Positions 43,238-53,661 of a DNA stretch of 64,000 nt are shown here, piece after piece. A program made the position numbers and the translations under genes. The notes under the pieces were generated by a model. It searched no databases. It had not been told where the DNA came from and saw nothing but the letters and a program-made list of their open reading frames with translations. The DNA is taken from positions 1 through 64,000 of the forward strand of contig NZ_JXJU01000009.1 of NCBI RefSeq assembly GCF_002441655.1, given 5' to 3'. Position 1 is the stretch's first letter; every line of letters starts with the position of its first letter. Source of the stretch: Lactococcus fujiensis JCM 16395 (GTDB taxonomy: Bacteria > Bacillota > Bacilli > Lactobacillales > Streptococcaceae).

Positions 43238-45745
43238 TTATTTTACAACAATGTTAACTAATTTATTCGGCACTGCAATAACTTTCACAATATCTCCCTT
43301 GATTTGGTCGGCAACAGCTTTTTGCCCGAGCTTAGCCAATTCGTCACGCGAAATATCTTTTGCAATTTTAATTTTTGCCTTCAATTTTCCATTAACTTGA
43401 ACAACTATTTCAACTTCTGACTCTACTAATTTTGCAGCATCAAATGTTGGCCAAGTAACATATGAAATCCCCGCTGTTTGTCCTAATTTAACCCACAGTT
43501 CTTCAGCAATATGAGGAGCAAATGGGGCAAGCAATTGAACAAATCCTTTCGCATATTCAAGAGGCAATTTGTCTACTTTATTTGAAGCATTCACGAAAAT
43601 CATCAATTGTGAGATGGCTGTGTTGAAAAGCATATGCTCAAGTCGTTCTGTAACATTTTTAACTGTTTCGTGATATATTTTATCGAGTTTGCCATCATTT
43701 TCAGATACAACTTTTTCAGAATCAATCAAACGCACAACACGATCCAAGAATTTACGCGCCCCTTCTAGTCCCTCTTCAGACCAAGCAATACTCGCATCAA
43801 GAGGTCCCATGAACATTTCATAAACACGTAAAGTATCTGCTCCATAGCGCTCGACAACATCATCTGGATTAACAACATTTTTGAGCGATTTAGACATCTT
43901 CGCTGGAGCTTGTTCTAATTCTTCACCTGTTTCGATGTTAAAGAATAAGCCATCACGTTTTTCAACTTTATCCGTTGCTACAAGCGCGCCACGGTGGTCA
44001 CGATAGGATGTTCCCAAAATCATTCCTTGATTAAAAAGCTTTTGGAAAGGTTCTTTCGTAGGGACAATTCCTAAATCGTATAAGAATTTATGCCAGAAAC
44101 GGGCATAAAGCAAATGAAGCACTGCATGCTCTGCTCCACCAACATAAATATCGACTGGTAGCCATTGTTTCAAGAGTTCAGGATCAGCAAGGGCCTTATC
44201 ATTATGTGGGTCAATGTAACGAAGGTAGTACCAAGATGAACCGGCCCATTGTGGCATGGTATTTGTTTCACGACGGCCTTTAACACCATCTTCACGTGTT
44301 ACAGTAAGCCAATCTGTCAAATTCGCCAAAGGTGATTCTCCAGTGCCAGAAGGTTTGATGTCAGAGGTTACTGGTAAGACAAGTGGCAAATCACTTTCAG
44401 GAACAGCTGTTGAAGTCCCGTCTTCCCAATGAATAATTGGAATTGGTTCTCCCCAATAACGTTGGCGAGAGAAGAGCCAGTCGCGCAATTTATAAGTTAC
44501 TTTTTTTGTTCCTACTTTATTTTCTTCAAGCCAATCAACCATTTTTGCAATGGCCTCTGCTTTATTAAGGCCATCAAGGAAATCTGAGTTGATGTGGCGC
44601 CCATCTGCTGTAAATGGTTCTTTTTGAACATCGATCGCAGAACCTTGACCGTCTTCTCCTTCGAGGACTGGAATAATATTAAGATTGTAAACTTTCGCAA
44701 ATTCCCAGTCACGCTCATCATGGGCAGGAACAGCCATAATTGCACCATGCCCATAAGTTGCCAAAACATAATCGGCAATCCAAATTGGAACTTCTTTTCC
44801 GTTAACAGGGTTTATCGCATAAGAACCAGTCCAAACACCAGTCTTTTCTTTGGCCAGATCGGTACGAGCCAAGTCAGATTTAAGACTTGCTTGACGCTTA
44901 TATTCGGCAACTGCATTTGCCTGTTCCGCAGTCGTAACTGCTTCAACCAAATCGTGCTCTGGCGCAAGAACACAGTAAGTTGCTCCAAAAAGAGTATCAG
45001 GACGAGTTGTGAAAACAGTAAATTCTTCATCTGATTGAGCAACTTTAAAAGTCACATCTGCACCAGTTGACTTACCAATCCAATTACGTTGCATTTCTTT
45101 GATTGATTCAGGCCAATCTAATTCATCTAAATCATCAAGCAATCGGTCAGCATATGCCGTTATTTTCAAAATCCATTGACGCATGGGTTTACGCACTACT
45201 GGATAGCCTCCACGTTCAGAAGTGCCGTCAGGTAGCACTTCTTCATTGGCAATTGCAGTCCCAAGCTCTTCAACCCAGTTGACCGGAACTTGAGCTTCAT
45301 AGGCCAAGCCCTTTTCATACATTTTAGTAAAGATCCATTGCGTCCATTTGTAAAAATTAGGATCTGTTGTGTTAACTTCACGATCCCAATCATAAGAGAA
45401 ACCAAGACTATTGATTTGACGTTTAAAATTGGCAATATTTTCCGCAGTGAACCCTGCTGGGTCATGCCCAGTACTCATGGCATAATTTTCAGCAGGCAAG
45501 CCGAACGCATCCCAGCCCATTGGATGCAAGACATTAAAACCTTGTGCGCGTTTATAGCGCGAAAGGATATCTGTTGCTGTGTAGCCTTCTGGGTGGCCTA
45601 CATGTAAGCCTGCACCTGAAGGGTAAGGAAACATATCTAGCGCATAAAACTTAGGACTATTTTTGTCTGTTTTGGTGCGGAAAGTTTCATTATCTGCCCA
45701 ATATTTTTGCCATTTGGCTTCTATTTCTTGATGGTTATATTCCAT
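43238..45745 (-). CDS. leuS: Leucyl-tRNA synthetase
   Basis: 835 residues. Class I signature HIGH as HVGH in [20 protein letters not shown] (near 40-58), editing domain with [12 protein letters not shown] (near 250) and [17 protein letters not shown] (near 620) in [17 protein letters not shown], then the anticodon-binding and C-terminal domains. It charges Leu tRNA in the cytoplasm. Only about 80 bp precede it, with no T-box leader; GGAGAAG is the SD. Confidence 0.97.
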   Translation of the reverse strand: MEYNHQEIEAKWQKYWADNETFRTKTDKNSPKFYALDMFPYPSGAGLHVGHPEGYTATDILSRYKRAQGFNVLHPMGWDAFGLPAENYAMSTGHDPAGFTAENIANFKRQINSLGFSYDWDREVNTTDPNFYKWTQWIFTKMYEKGLAYEAQVPVNWVEELGTAIANEEVLPDGTSERGGYPVVRKPMRQWILKITAYADRLLDDLDELDWPESIKEMQRNWIGKSTGADVTFKVAQSDEEFTVFTTRPDTLFGATYCVLAPEHDLVEAVTTAEQANAVAEYKRQASLKSDLARTDLAKEKTGVWTGSYAINPVNGKEVPIWIADYVLATYGHGAIMAVPAHDERDWEFAKVYNLNIIPVLEGEDGQGSAIDVQKEPFTADGRHINSDFLDGLNKAEAIAKMVDWLEENKVGTKKVTYKLRDWLFSRQRYWGEPIPIIHWEDGTSTAVPESDLPLVLPVTSDIKPSGTGESPLANLTDWLTVTREDGVKGRRETNTMPQWAGSSWYYLRYIDPHNDKALADPELLKQWLPVDIYVGGAEHAVLHLLYARFWHKFLYDLGIVPTKEPFQKLFNQGMILGTSYRDHRGALVATDKVEKRDGLFFNIETGEELEQAPAKMSKSLKNVVNPDDVVERYGADTLRVYEMFMGPLDASIAWSEEGLEGARKFLDRVVRLIDSEKVVSENDGKLDKIYHETVKNVTERLEHMLFNTAISQLMIFVNASNKVDKLPLEYAKGFVQLLAPFAPHIAEELWVKLGQTAGISYVTWPTFDAAKLVESEVEIVVQVNGKLKAKIKIAKDISRDELAKLGQKAVADQIKGDIVKVIAVPNKLVNIVVK

Positions 45746-45792
45746 AACTTCTCCAACATTTTCTGAATTATTGTGAATATTATTATTATAGC

Positions 45793-45822
45793 AGAAAAAT
45801 CCGTGCTTGGCTCGGATTTTTA
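45793..45822 (-). terminator. Terminator after the PucR-type gene
   Basis: AAAAATCCG, loop of nine bases, CGGATTTTT on the minus strand, between this gene and leuS. Confidence 0.8.
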
Positions 45823-45828
45823 TAGGCT

Positions 45829-46512
45829 CTAAAGCAAATTATAAGCGAGAATTAAATCACTTCCCATAAGCTGCAGACCATATTTCTGCTCGAATTTTTT
45901 AATTTTATTTAATAAGGTATTTCGATGAACATATAATAGTTTTGCTGCTTGAGCTTGGTTACCAGAGGTTTGATAGAGGCTCTTAACTAAGTGCTGGTCT
46001 TCAATATTTTCTTTTAGACGATACTGGATTTTTTTTAACATTGGACTCGAATGAACTTTCAAACTTTTAGAAATCAGCATTTCACTATAAGATTGACCCT
46101 GTTCAAAAGCCATTTTTTCTTCAAAATAGAGTGATTTAAGGTCATCACGTTCAACAAAGAAGCCCACATATGCATGAATGTGCTCGCCGGTATCTTGGCT
46201 CAGCGTTTTCAACACATCAAAAAGCTCTGATTTGGTCAGATTTTCCCCTGAAAATTGCTCGATTACCAACTGTTCTTCCTGATTAACCCTAATCAAGTCT
46301 GGTAACAATAATTTTAGTGTTGTTGATAATTCTAAAAAACTATTGCTCTTAAATTGAATAATTCGGTAAATGCCATTTCCCAAAGTATGAAAATCCATTT
46401 CTTGTTGCTCATTATTCAAAAGCGCAAGCATCTGCTGCTCCCTTTGGGTTAAATTTACTTTATCGACATGTTCATATAGGCGGCGTATTGCTCGAATTTG
46501 TTCTTTTTCCAT
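45829..46512 (-). CDS. PucR/CdaR-type helix-turn-helix regulator
   Basis: 227 residues. The last 60 ([44 protein letters not shown], split at residues 170-215) are the PucR C-terminal HTH, which binds DNA. The first 165 residues form an alpha/beta region without a recognised sensor. The effector is unknown. The gene follows prs by 35 bp on the same strand, with a terminator hairpin squeezed in between. There is no SD (TTTTTAAAAAT precedes the ATG). Confidence 0.75.
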   Translation of the reverse strand: MEKEQIRAIRRLYEHVDKVNLTQREQQMLALLNNEQQEMDFHTLGNGIYRIIQFKSNSFLELSTTLKLLLPDLIRVNQEEQLVIEQFSGENLTKSELFDVLKTLSQDTGEHIHAYVGFFVERDDLKSLYFEEKMAFEQGQSYSEMLISKSLKVHSSPMLKKIQYRLKENIEDQHLVKSLYQTSGNQAQAAKLLYVHRNTLLNKIKKFEQKYGLQLMGSDLILAYNLL

Positions 46513-46518
46513 ATTTTT

Positions 46519-46541
46519 AAAAAAGCGACCAGCGGCCGCTC
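46519..46541 (-). terminator. Terminator after prs
   Basis: AGCGGCC-GCT-GGTCGCT followed by TTTTT on the minus strand (one G-T pair); unusually G+C-rich for this region. Confidence 0.65.
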
Positions 46542-46547
46542 GAATAC

Positions 46548-47522
46548 TTAGATATTTTCAGATGGACGACGTAATTCATAAAGTGGTGACAAGGGACGTT
46601 TTTCATGAATACGAATAATGGCATCTGCGAGCAAATTAGCGATTGATAATTGAACAATCTTATCGCTCTTACGTTCTTCTGGAATTTGAATTGTATCTAA
46701 AACGACAAGTTTTGTAATTGCAGATTTTTCGATACGTTCAATTGCAGGTCCTGAAAGTACGGCATGAGTACATGAGGCATAGACTTCTGTCGCCCCTAAT
46801 TCCTTGAGTGCGTTAGCAGCTAAAGTAATTGTACCAGCTGTATCAATCATATCGTCAATCAAAATACATTTCTTGCCTTTAACATCACCAATAATATTCA
46901 TAATTTCGGCTACATTTGCGCGTGGACGACGTTTATCAATAATCGCAAGAGGTGTCTTCAAGAAAGATGCCAATTTACGAGCACGGCCAACCCCACCGTG
47001 GTCAGGAGAAACAACAACCACATCATCACCAGTTGCAACGAAATTACGTTTGAAATATTCAGCAATTAAAGGCGAACCCATCAAATGATCAACAGGGATA
47101 TTAAAGAACCCTTGAATTTGAGGCGCATGGAGGTCAAAAGTAATTAAACGGTCAGCACCGGCAATTTGAATCATGTTTGCCACAAGTTTTGATGTTATTG
47201 GTTCACGTGCGCGGGCCTTACGGTCTTGACGAGCATAGCCATAATAAGGCATCACAATGTTAATTGAGGCAGCACTAGCGCGACGTAGAGTATCCATCAT
47301 AATTAACAATTCCATTAAATTTTCATTCACTGGTGCACTTGTTGATTGTAGAACGAATACATGTTCTCCGCGGACACTTTCATCAATATGTATTTCTGTT
47401 TCGCCATCAGAATAAGTTCTAATGGTCGCTTTCCCAAGCTCAATTCCAATTTCCTTAGCAACTTTTTTTGCTAATTCTTGATTGGAAGAGAGCGCAAACA
47501 ACTTCAAATTTGAATACGACAT
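46548..47522 (-). CDS. prs: Ribose-phosphate pyrophosphokinase
   Basis: Makes PRPP from ribose 5-phosphate and ATP for nucleotide, His and Trp synthesis. 324 residues with [19 protein letters not shown] at the start, flexible loop [17 protein letters not shown] (near 100), [11 protein letters not shown] (near 130), catalytic KRRPR (near 198) and PRPP-binding [14 protein letters not shown] (near 220). Class I. SD AAAGG before the ATG. Confidence 0.96.
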   Translation of the reverse strand: MSYSNLKLFALSSNQELAKKVAKEIGIELGKATIRTYSDGETEIHIDESVRGEHVFVLQSTSAPVNENLMELLIMMDTLRRASAASINIVMPYYGYARQDRKARAREPITSKLVANMIQIAGADRLITFDLHAPQIQGFFNIPVDHLMGSPLIAEYFKRNFVATGDDVVVVSPDHGGVGRARKLASFLKTPLAIIDKRRPRANVAEIMNIIGDVKGKKCILIDDMIDTAGTITLAANALKELGATEVYASCTHAVLSGPAIERIEKSAITKLVVLDTIQIPEERKSDKIVQLSIANLLADAIIRIHEKRPLSPLYELRRPSENI

Positions 47523-47661
47523 GAAGGGCCTTTCTTTAATTCCAAATAGATATTTCTATTTTACCTTAAAAATGCTATTTTTTCAAACCTTCTTCACCCT
47601 CGTATTGAAAACGTAACTTTTGTAAAGATTATCAATTTTTCAAAACGTTGTGTAAAAAACA

Positions 47662-47740
47662 AAAAAAGAGCACATAAGCCTCATACTTAGTGCTGCTACC
47701 GTCAGGTCCTGACACGCTTCGTAAGGGACTTATTGCTCCA
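47662..47740 (-). ncRNA. ffs: Signal recognition particle RNA, small bacterial type
   Basis: The core GTCAGGACCTGACGGTAGCAGC fits the SRP RNA tip consensus GTCAGGnCCnGAnGGnAGCAGC, split here as GTCAGGACC and TGACGGTAGCAGC. The 5' GAGCAATAAG pairs with 3' CTTATGTGCTC, closing a long hairpin of about 75 nt that ends in a T run. It binds Ffh and directs membrane proteins to the Sec translocon. It follows tadA on the same strand and has its own promoter. Confidence 0.92.
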
Positions 47741-47747
47741 TAAAATA

Positions 47748-47775
47748 ATTATATCATATTTTTTTTCTTTTTCAA
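47748..47775 (-). promoter_or_regulatory. Promoter of the SRP RNA
   Basis: TTGAAA (47775-47770), 16 bases, TATAAT (47753-47748) on the minus strand; the start would fall near the 5' end of the hairpin. It overlaps the end of tadA. Confidence 0.65.
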
Positions 47776-48243
47776 CTTTTTACGGCGCTCACGGAAAAAT
47801 TGTTGCATGATATCAGCGCATTCCCCTTCAAGAATTCCAGATTCAACTTGGACTTGATGGTTCAATCGTTCATCTTCAAGAATATGGTACAAACTGACCG
47901 TTCCGCCAAATTTTGGATTTGTTGCCCCAAAATAAACATGTGAAAGACGGGCCAGGCCAATCGCACCTGCACACATGACACAAGGTTCAATCGTAACAAA
48001 GAGTGAGCAATCAATCAGACGCCAATTTCCGACAACTTCATTGGCTATCTCGATGGCACAAATTTCCGCATGGTGGGTTGCTTTTTCATCTAGTTCTCGA
48101 CGGTTAAATGATCGCGCGATGATTTTTTTATCTTTAACAATGACGACACCAATAGGGACTTCTTCATTGCTTGCTGCTTTATTGGCCTCTTTCAAGGCCT
48201 CTTTCATATAAAACTCTTTTTCTTCTTGGGTAAACTCTTGCAT
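47749..48243 (-). CDS. tadA: tRNA-specific adenosine deaminase
   Basis: Deaminates A34 to inosine in tRNA-Arg(ACG). 164 residues: zinc ligands in HAEICAIEIA (His/Glu near residue 53) and EPCVMCAGAI (Cys near 83 and 86), with VPIGVVIVKD and RSFNRRE before them, all as in TadA. A very basic tail (RRKKLKKKK) ends it. The ATG at 48243 overlaps the stop of the preceding gene (TGATG); an ATG four codons upstream is an alternative. Confidence 0.93.
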   Translation of the reverse strand: MQEFTQEEKEFYMKEALKEANKAASNEEVPIGVVIVKDKKIIARSFNRRELDEKATHHAEICAIEIANEVVGNWRLIDCSLFVTIEPCVMCAGAIGLARLSHVYFGATNPKFGGTVSLYHILEDERLNHQVQVESGILEGECADIMQQFFRERRKKLKKKKNMI

Positions 48244-48992
48244 CAAAGTTGCCATTTCTGGTGTGGTTGGGCCAATTCCACTGGAACTGTTTGCGCAGCA
48301 TTTTGTGCCTCTTCTCGAAGCGTATTTAGGTCTCCAAATTGAGGCAAGTGGGTCAAAATCAGTTTTTTAACCCCTGCGGCCTTTGCAATTTCACCTGCCT
48401 CAACTGACGAAAGGTGATTAGGCATTCTGTGTTTTTCCTTGAAAAAATAAACGTCAGCCAAAAGAACATCCGCGCCTTTGGAAAAATTTATCAAATCATC
48501 AAAGTACCCTGTATCTCCAGTATAAACGAGGATTTGTCCCGTTCGTCGTTCAACAATTCTCATCGCGTAATTAATGACAGGATGAACCATTTTTAAGAAA
48601 GTGATATCAAATGGCCCCATTTTCAAACCTTTTTCGACATCATAAGCGCGCCCTTCAGACACCCCGTCTAATGTCAATTTGGCAAATTCATTTTTATTTT
48701 CGGCATGGGCATAAATGGGCAGAAGCATGCCATCCCAGCCCTCTTGTCCAATCGGGAAAAGCTGTCTGTACTGACGTAAGGCACCCAGATCAGCGATATG
48801 ATCCTCATGATAATGACTTAATATAACTGCATCCAATTGCGTGGGTTGCAATTCATGCTCAAGCTCGGTCACGGCACGTGAACCGCAATCGATTAGAAGA
48901 TTATAGCCAGATTTACTTTGCAATAAATAACTCGTTGTCCCTGCATCTCGGGTGGGATAACCGCCCCAAACACCCAAAGCTGTTAATTTCAT
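48243..48992 (-). CDS. MBL-fold metallo-hydrolase
   Basis: 249 residues of the metallo-beta-lactamase fold. SHYHEDHIADLGALR (near 60) is the HxHxDH zinc site, DCGSRAV precedes it, VYTGDTGYFDDL (near 155) gives the bridging Asp, and LILTHLP the last His. It resembles the RNase Z-like/YhfI group in Firmicutes, but no substrate can be given. Coupled by overlap to tadA. AGGAGG precedes the ATG. Confidence 0.87.
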   Translation of the reverse strand: MKLTALGVWGGYPTRDAGTTSYLLQSKSGYNLLIDCGSRAVTELEHELQPTQLDAVILSHYHEDHIADLGALRQYRQLFPIGQEGWDGMLLPIYAHAENKNEFAKLTLDGVSEGRAYDVEKGLKMGPFDITFLKMVHPVINYAMRIVERRTGQILVYTGDTGYFDDLINFSKGADVLLADVYFFKEKHRMPNHLSSVEAGEIAKAAGVKKLILTHLPQFGDLNTLREEAQNAAQTVPVELAQPHQKWQL

Positions 48993-49083
48993 TTCTCGCC
49001 TCCTCTGTATTTTTCTTAATTAATTATAACAAATTATAGACTGTTTTTGCACTATTGCCACTGCTTCAGCGTGGAGAGTAACA

Positions 49084-49110
49084 AAAAAGCTCATGAAAAC
49101 ATGAGCTCTC
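49084..49110 (-). terminator. Terminator after the DUF1275 gene
   Basis: AGCTCATG-TTTT-CATGAGCT then TTTTTTG on the minus strand. Confidence 0.9.
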
Positions 49111-49114
49111 AAAC

Positions 49115-49789
49115 TTAAATATTTTCTGTCCGGTAAATGACAAAAACGATAAAATAAATCACACAAACACCCAATAGTGTCCAGACACCAAAAATATTAC
49201 CTAGAACAGTGGCTAAAAATGCACCGATAAAGAAAGTCGGAATGATTGCTCCCAGAACGCGAACGGCGTGCAGGTATTTTTTATCTTTGGTTAAAAACCA
49301 TTGAGCTAAACTGACAGAAAAGTTCTTGATGTTACCTGTTGTGAAAACTGAGGTATAACCTAATCCATGTGCACGATTAAAAGTATCAAATTGGATTGCC
49401 ATAAAAAATGATAGAATTCCAACAAAAATTGAATTTGGTATTCTTAAAAAAGTATCATACATACTTCCATACAAGACAGCAAATACTGTCAATCCGACCA
49501 ATTGAACACTCAGCATATATAGGGCGTCAAACTTCCCTCTTTTAACTAAATAATTAGAGTAAAAAACTTTAAAAATGACTCCAGCCATAAAAAAGAAGAT
49601 GGGAATTGCAAAATCCCAAAATTTTACAATGTTACCTTGAGCTAAGTAAATACCGGCTTGCATGACGTTTCCTGTTTGTGCACCCGCAAATCGTTCATCA
49701 TAATGAAAAAAAGTGTACCCGTCCATAAAGCCAGAACTCATCGCCATTAATAAGGCCACACGTAATTTCTCACGTACTTCTGTCTTCAA
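49115..49789 (-). CDS. YoaK-family (DUF1275) membrane protein
   Basis: 224 residues with about six membrane segments. SSGFMDGYTFFHYDERFAGAQTGNVMQ (split at residues 18-44) and GYTSVFTTGNIKNF (near 140) are the conserved parts of DUF1275. Function unestablished. Start TTG at 49789 following GGAGGGG. Single gene. Confidence 0.87.
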   Translation of the reverse strand: MKTEVREKLRVALLMAMSSGFMDGYTFFHYDERFAGAQTGNVMQAGIYLAQGNIVKFWDFAIPIFFFMAGVIFKVFYSNYLVKRGKFDALYMLSVQLVGLTVFAVLYGSMYDTFLRIPNSIFVGILSFFMAIQFDTFNRAHGLGYTSVFTTGNIKNFSVSLAQWFLTKDKKYLHAVRVLGAIIPTFFIGAFLATVLGNIFGVWTLLGVCVIYFIVFVIYRTENI

Positions 49790-49865
49790 TATATCCCCTC
49801 CTCCGGAATCCTTTCCTTTATTATATCAAAATTTAACAATCCTTGACCTGATATGAATGAAAATA

Positions 49866-49890
49866 AAAAAGCAGACACTCTGCTTTCATA
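49866..49890 (-). terminator. Terminator after the 160-residue gene
   Basis: AAAGCAGA-GTG-TCTGCTTT plus T run on the minus strand, just at the stop codon. Confidence 0.85.
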
Positions 49891-50368
49891 ACCATTCTTT
49901 CTTCAAAGTAAAGAAACTTCCACGGATTTCACCAGCTAATTTGGAACGTTGACGTGCAAATTTGAATTTGCCCTCAAGTTCGGTTGGTACCTCCATCCCT
50001 AAAGACAACTTAATACCAACAGCACGCTTAGGCTTCTTCCCTTCTTGAAGAGCCATTTTTTCATACAGGACATTAAGGACCATGCCATTTTCATAGTAAA
50101 ACTCTGGCCAATAAAGTTGCTCATCTTCATAAACAGCAACTTCTAAAATTGGTGAAGAAAAAACTAATTCACGTTCTTCCAGCAAAATCTTATTAAGCCA
50201 GTCGATCTCCTTTTTCATTTCATCAGCAGGGTAGGTGAGATATTCAAATTTGTACTTATTCCAAAAATACCTTGCTTCATTTGCACGTAATCCTGCAAGA
50301 TTTTCAGCATTTGGTGAGCTTTCTAAACCGGTTGTTTCAACATTTTTAAAATTAACTTGATATGCCAT
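49886..50368 (-). CDS. Hypothetical protein, 160 residues
   Basis: A soluble protein with no recognised domain. It has a helical N-terminal half with many Asn/Glu/Lys residues (SPNAENLAGLRANEARYFWNKYKFEYL, split) and a beta-like second half (ELVFSSPILEVAVYEDEQLYWPEFYYENG). GAGGAAAATTAT precedes the ATG. Single gene with its own terminator. Length and composition look like a real cytosolic protein. Confidence 0.65.
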   Translation of the reverse strand: MAYQVNFKNVETTGLESSPNAENLAGLRANEARYFWNKYKFEYLTYPADEMKKEIDWLNKILLEERELVFSSPILEVAVYEDEQLYWPEFYYENGMVLNVLYEKMALQEGKKPKRAVGIKLSLGMEVPTELEGKFKFARQRSKLAGEIRGSFFTLKKEWL

Positions 50369-50474
50369 ATAATTTTCCTCATTTTTTATCTTTTATCTTT
50401 TATTTTTAATCATTATATCATTTTTCCAAAAAAGTGAACATTTGAACTATTTTTTACTAAATTAATGGATATGG

Positions 50475-50504
50475 TTGATTATTTTTTTTTGAATAGGTTA
50501 TAAT
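50475..50504 (+). promoter_or_regulatory. Promoter of the zinc ribbon gene
   Basis: TTGATT (50475-50480), 18 bases, TATAAT (50499-50504); the ATG lies 33 bases further on. Confidence 0.6.
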
Positions 50505-50536
50505 GGAATTAGAAAAAGAAAGAGAGAGGTCATGTC

Positions 50537-50755
50537 ATGAACGGTTACGAACGTCAATTTACTTGCGAAAAATGTGGAAATCATACCTTTGAGCAAGATC
50601 AATTCCAATCAACTGGTGGAGAGTTCTCCAAGCTTTTCAACGTCCAAAATAAGAAATTCATTACAATATCTTGTTCGCAATGTGGTTTTACTGAACTTTA
50701 TAAGGCCAAAACAAGCACTGGAATGAACGTTCTAGACTTTTTACTCAATGGATAA
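50537..50755 (+). CDS. Zinc ribbon protein
   Basis: 72 residues with two CxxC pairs, CEKCGNHTF (near residue 10) and CSQCGFTELY (near 50), forming one zinc ribbon; the middle (FQSTGGEFSKLFNVQNKKF) and the end (GMNVLDFLLNG) match a small family of predicted nucleic-acid-binding proteins in Firmicutes. Function unknown. GAGAGGTC before the ATG. Confidence 0.82.
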   Translation: MNGYERQFTCEKCGNHTFEQDQFQSTGGEFSKLFNVQNKKFITISCSQCGFTELYKAKTSTGMNVLDFLLNG

Positions 50756-50872
50756 AACGAAAATCAGCCTTAAGTCTTATTCAGCCTTAAGGTTTTAATG
50801 TTATCATTAGGATGGATTTCGTCCATTAATTGAAAAACATCTCCTATACATGCAAAACTAGAAAAGAGCTTT

Positions 50873-52876
50873 ATGTCAGTTTTAGAACTTAAAAATATTA
50901 AAAAATCATATTTCTTGGGAAAAGAAGAATTCCCTGTTCTCAAGGGAATTGATTTACAAATTGAACGCGGTGAATTCGTAAGTCTTCTTGGTGAATCTGG
51001 AGGCGGTAAATCAACATTGATGAATATTATCGGTGGCTTAGATCGCGAATACGATGGCGATGTTATCGTCGATGGTCTTGTTCAAAGAGCAAAAAAAGAA
51101 AAAGCGATGGATGCTTACCGACGCGAGACAATTGGCTTTATTTTTCAATCCTTCAATCTCGTATCTTATTTATCTGTTCTTGACAATATCATGATCAGTT
51201 TGAAAATGACTGCTTTAACCGAAAAAGAACGTCATGCACGTGCAATAGAATTGACAAAACAAGTTGGACTCTATGAGCATCGGAAGAAAAAACCTGCGCA
51301 ACTATCAGGGGGACAAAAACAAAGAGTAGCCATCGCGCGTGCCCTAGCCTCAGATCCAGAAATTATCTTGGCCGATGAACCAACTGGCGCACTTGATTCC
51401 CAAAATACAAGAGAAGTTTTGGCTTTATTGAGAGATATCGCGCAATCAGGTAAAACAGTCATTGTTGTAACGCACTCTCAGGAAGTAGCTGAATATGGCA
51501 CTCGTATTATTCATTTGGCCGACGGGGTTATCACTGGTGACGAAAGAATTAAACCCGCTTATCCAGCACTTGAACATGACCGAATCAAATCAAAAGCACT
51601 TTCTCTTGCCGATACATTTAAAACGGCTTTCCAACATTTTACGAATGCATGGAAAATTAATTTGCTCATTGCAATCGGCACAGCAATTGGTTTATTCTCT
51701 GTCATCTTCTTCCTTGGCCTTGGGAATGGCGCGACCAAGTATATGAACCACATGATTACGTCCAATGTCAATCCAAATATCGTGACTGTTTTCAAGAGAA
51801 CGACAACCGATAATGCTGTTGCGAACACCGAAGCACTTCGGCAGGCGCAAGAAAATTTAGGAGCTACGGACAATCTACTTGATTCAAACCATCTTAACAG
51901 TTTAAAAGATGCAAAATACGTAACAAAAGTTGAACCTGCTTATTCAATAAGCGGTTTAACAACAATGAAATATGATTCTACAACGAAAACAGGACTTTAT
52001 TCAATCACAACATGGAACGCATCCAATATTAATGACTCCTATGTCAAAGGCAATAAGCCAGAAAATGGTGAAATTGCACTTTATGAAAAAGATGCAAAAG
52101 CGTTAAATAATGATTATAAATCCTTAATTGGTCAATCAATCTCAATTACATTCACTGCAAAGACATCATCGAATAGTAATGTGGAAGTAACCAAATCTCT
52201 CAAAGTGTCGGGAATTTTGAAAAATCCTGATAGCGCTGGTGCTGGAGGGGGAGCTGCAAGTTCAGTTATCATGACTGCATCAACTTTGAAATCTTCTTTA
52301 AGTGCTGCTGGTGCTGATTCTGATGCCGCATATGCCGTTGTCTCAGTTGATAAAGTCGATCATGTCAAATCTGCCGCACAAACAATCCAAAAGATAAAAA
52401 TTGATGGAAACAAAGCCTTCGCAACGTTTAATATGGGATCCATTCTTGACACATTAACGAATATAACAAATATTGTCAGCTACGTACTTGCTGCAATTGC
52501 AGGAATTAGTCTGATCGTATCTATTTTCATGATTGTTGTGACCACTTACATGTCCGTTGCTGAACGAACAAAAGAAATTGGGGTTATTCGTGCGCTTGGT
52601 GGACGCCGTAAAGATATTTCACGTTTGTTTACTTTTGAAAGTTTGATTTTAGGACTTCCATCTGCAATCATCGCCATTTTGGCTGCATTCTTGGGCGAAT
52701 TTATTATTAATAAGGCCCTCTCAGGTTTCCTTGACGGTGTCAGTATCGTTCAAATTTCTATCGGTCACTTGATTTTCGCTGTCATCGTTGCTGTGTTAAT
52801 TGCTCTATTTGCCAGTCTCGCACCAAGTGGACGCGCAGCTCGACTTAATACAATTGAAGCATTAGCCGCAGAATAA
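50873..52876 (+). CDS. MacB-like ABC transporter, ATPase fused to permease
   Basis: 667 residues in one chain. Residues 1-230 are an ABC ATPase of the LolD/MacB type: Walker A GESGGGKST, signature LSGGQKQRVAIARALA, Walker B IILADEPTGALD. A first membrane helix (INLLIAIGTAIGLFSVIFFL, near 262), an extracellular domain of about 240 residues, and three more helices from about 530, with the FtsX-type segment ERTKEIGVIRALGGRRKDI, follow. Probably an extruder of peptides, lipids or antibiotics, or a sensor partner; substrate unknown. Confidence 0.88.
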   Translation: MSVLELKNIKKSYFLGKEEFPVLKGIDLQIERGEFVSLLGESGGGKSTLMNIIGGLDREYDGDVIVDGLVQRAKKEKAMDAYRRETIGFIFQSFNLVSYLSVLDNIMISLKMTALTEKERHARAIELTKQVGLYEHRKKKPAQLSGGQKQRVAIARALASDPEIILADEPTGALDSQNTREVLALLRDIAQSGKTVIVVTHSQEVAEYGTRIIHLADGVITGDERIKPAYPALEHDRIKSKALSLADTFKTAFQHFTNAWKINLLIAIGTAIGLFSVIFFLGLGNGATKYMNHMITSNVNPNIVTVFKRTTTDNAVANTEALRQAQENLGATDNLLDSNHLNSLKDAKYVTKVEPAYSISGLTTMKYDSTTKTGLYSITTWNASNINDSYVKGNKPENGEIALYEKDAKALNNDYKSLIGQSISITFTAKTSSNSNVEVTKSLKVSGILKNPDSAGAGGGAASSVIMTASTLKSSLSAAGADSDAAYAVVSVDKVDHVKSAAQTIQKIKIDGNKAFATFNMGSILDTLTNITNIVSYVLAAIAGISLIVSIFMIVVTTYMSVAERTKEIGVIRALGGRRKDISRLFTFESLILGLPSAIIAILAAFLGEFIINKALSGFLDGVSIVQISIGHLIFAVIVAVLIALFASLAPSGRAARLNTIEALAAE

Positions 52877-52924
52877 CATTATTTTATGCCCATTTTAAGT
52901 TATATTGAATATAATATAATTTAA

Positions 52925-52968
52925 TTAATAAAAATAGACCTTGCCAAAGACAAAGCCTATTTTTTTGG
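52925..52968 (+). terminator. Terminator after the ABC gene
   Basis: AAAATAG and CTATTTTTTT bracket an imperfect stem (CTTG/CAAAG) ending in a T run on the plus strand. Confidence 0.6.
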
Positions 52969-53012
52969 CCCGTTGATATATATTTTTATACATAACGCTT
53001 TTAGGAGAACCC

Positions 53013-53636
53013 ATGCAAGAACTTATTATACAGATTATGAATCAGTTTGGCTATATTGGTGTAGCTTTTCTAATCATGATTGAGAATGTCTTTCCCCCAA
53101 TCCCATCCGAAGTGATTTTAACATTTGGTGGTTTCATGACGACTTACAGTAATCTTGGAGTCTGGCAAATGATCCTCGCCGCCACAATTGGATCAGTTTT
53201 AGGTGCAATCATTCTCTATTATATTGGTCGTGTTTTAAATGTTGACCGATTAGAGCAATTAATGTCTGGACGCCTTGGTAAATTCTTACGATTAAAAAAA
53301 GGAGACATCAAAAATGCAGAACAATGGTTTATGAAAAGAGGTTACATGACCATCTTCTTCTGTCGCTTTATTCCATTGATTCGTAGCCTTATTTCTATTC
53401 CTGCAGGGTCGGCAAAAATGAAACTTCCTCACTTTTTGATTTTGACAACCTTAGGAACATTGATTTGGAATATTGTTCTCGTCTTTCTAGGCCGTACAGT
53501 GGGCGATAATTGGGAATCCATCGCAGCAATTCTTGATACATACTCCAATTATACCGTCATAGCATTAGGGTTACTTGCTACTGGCTTCGTCTTATACTTC
53601 CTGAGAAAAAGAGTGTTTGTAACAAATAAAAAATAA
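53013..53636 (+). CDS. DedA-family membrane protein
   Basis: 207 residues. IMIENVFPPIPSEVILTFGGFM near the N-terminus (split across residues 20-42), FMKRGYMTIFFCRFIPLIRSLISIPAG (near 105-130) with the conserved Arg residues, and GTLIWNIVLVFLGRTVG: the DedA signature. Some DedA proteins act as undecaprenyl phosphate or phospholipid transporters; this one is unassigned. TTAGGAGAA lies before the ATG. Converges with the MarR gene on a shared terminator. Confidence 0.9.
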   Translation: MQELIIQIMNQFGYIGVAFLIMIENVFPPIPSEVILTFGGFMTTYSNLGVWQMILAATIGSVLGAIILYYIGRVLNVDRLEQLMSGRLGKFLRLKKGDIKNAEQWFMKRGYMTIFFCRFIPLIRSLISIPAGSAKMKLPHFLILTTLGTLIWNIVLVFLGRTVGDNWESIAAILDTYSNYTVIALGLLATGFVLYFLRKRVFVTNKK

Positions 53637-53661
53637 AAAAAGAGTGCGAACTCTTTTTTTA
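53636..53661. terminator. Shared terminator of dedA-like and marR-like genes
   Basis: AAAAAAGAGT-GCGA-ACTCTTTTTT works in both directions between the convergent genes. Confidence 0.85.

Noticed and set aside
45746-45792. Possible T-box riboswitch before leuS
   Set aside because: The upstream gap is too short and has no T-box sequence or specifier structure.
46531-46540. AGCGGCCGCT palindrome containing a NotI site
   Set aside because: It is explained as part of the G+C-rich prs terminator stem; no other special role is seen.
50756-50830. TCAGCCTTAAG direct repeat after the zinc ribbon gene
   Set aside because: Short, without a stable stem or T run; not convincing as a terminator or element.
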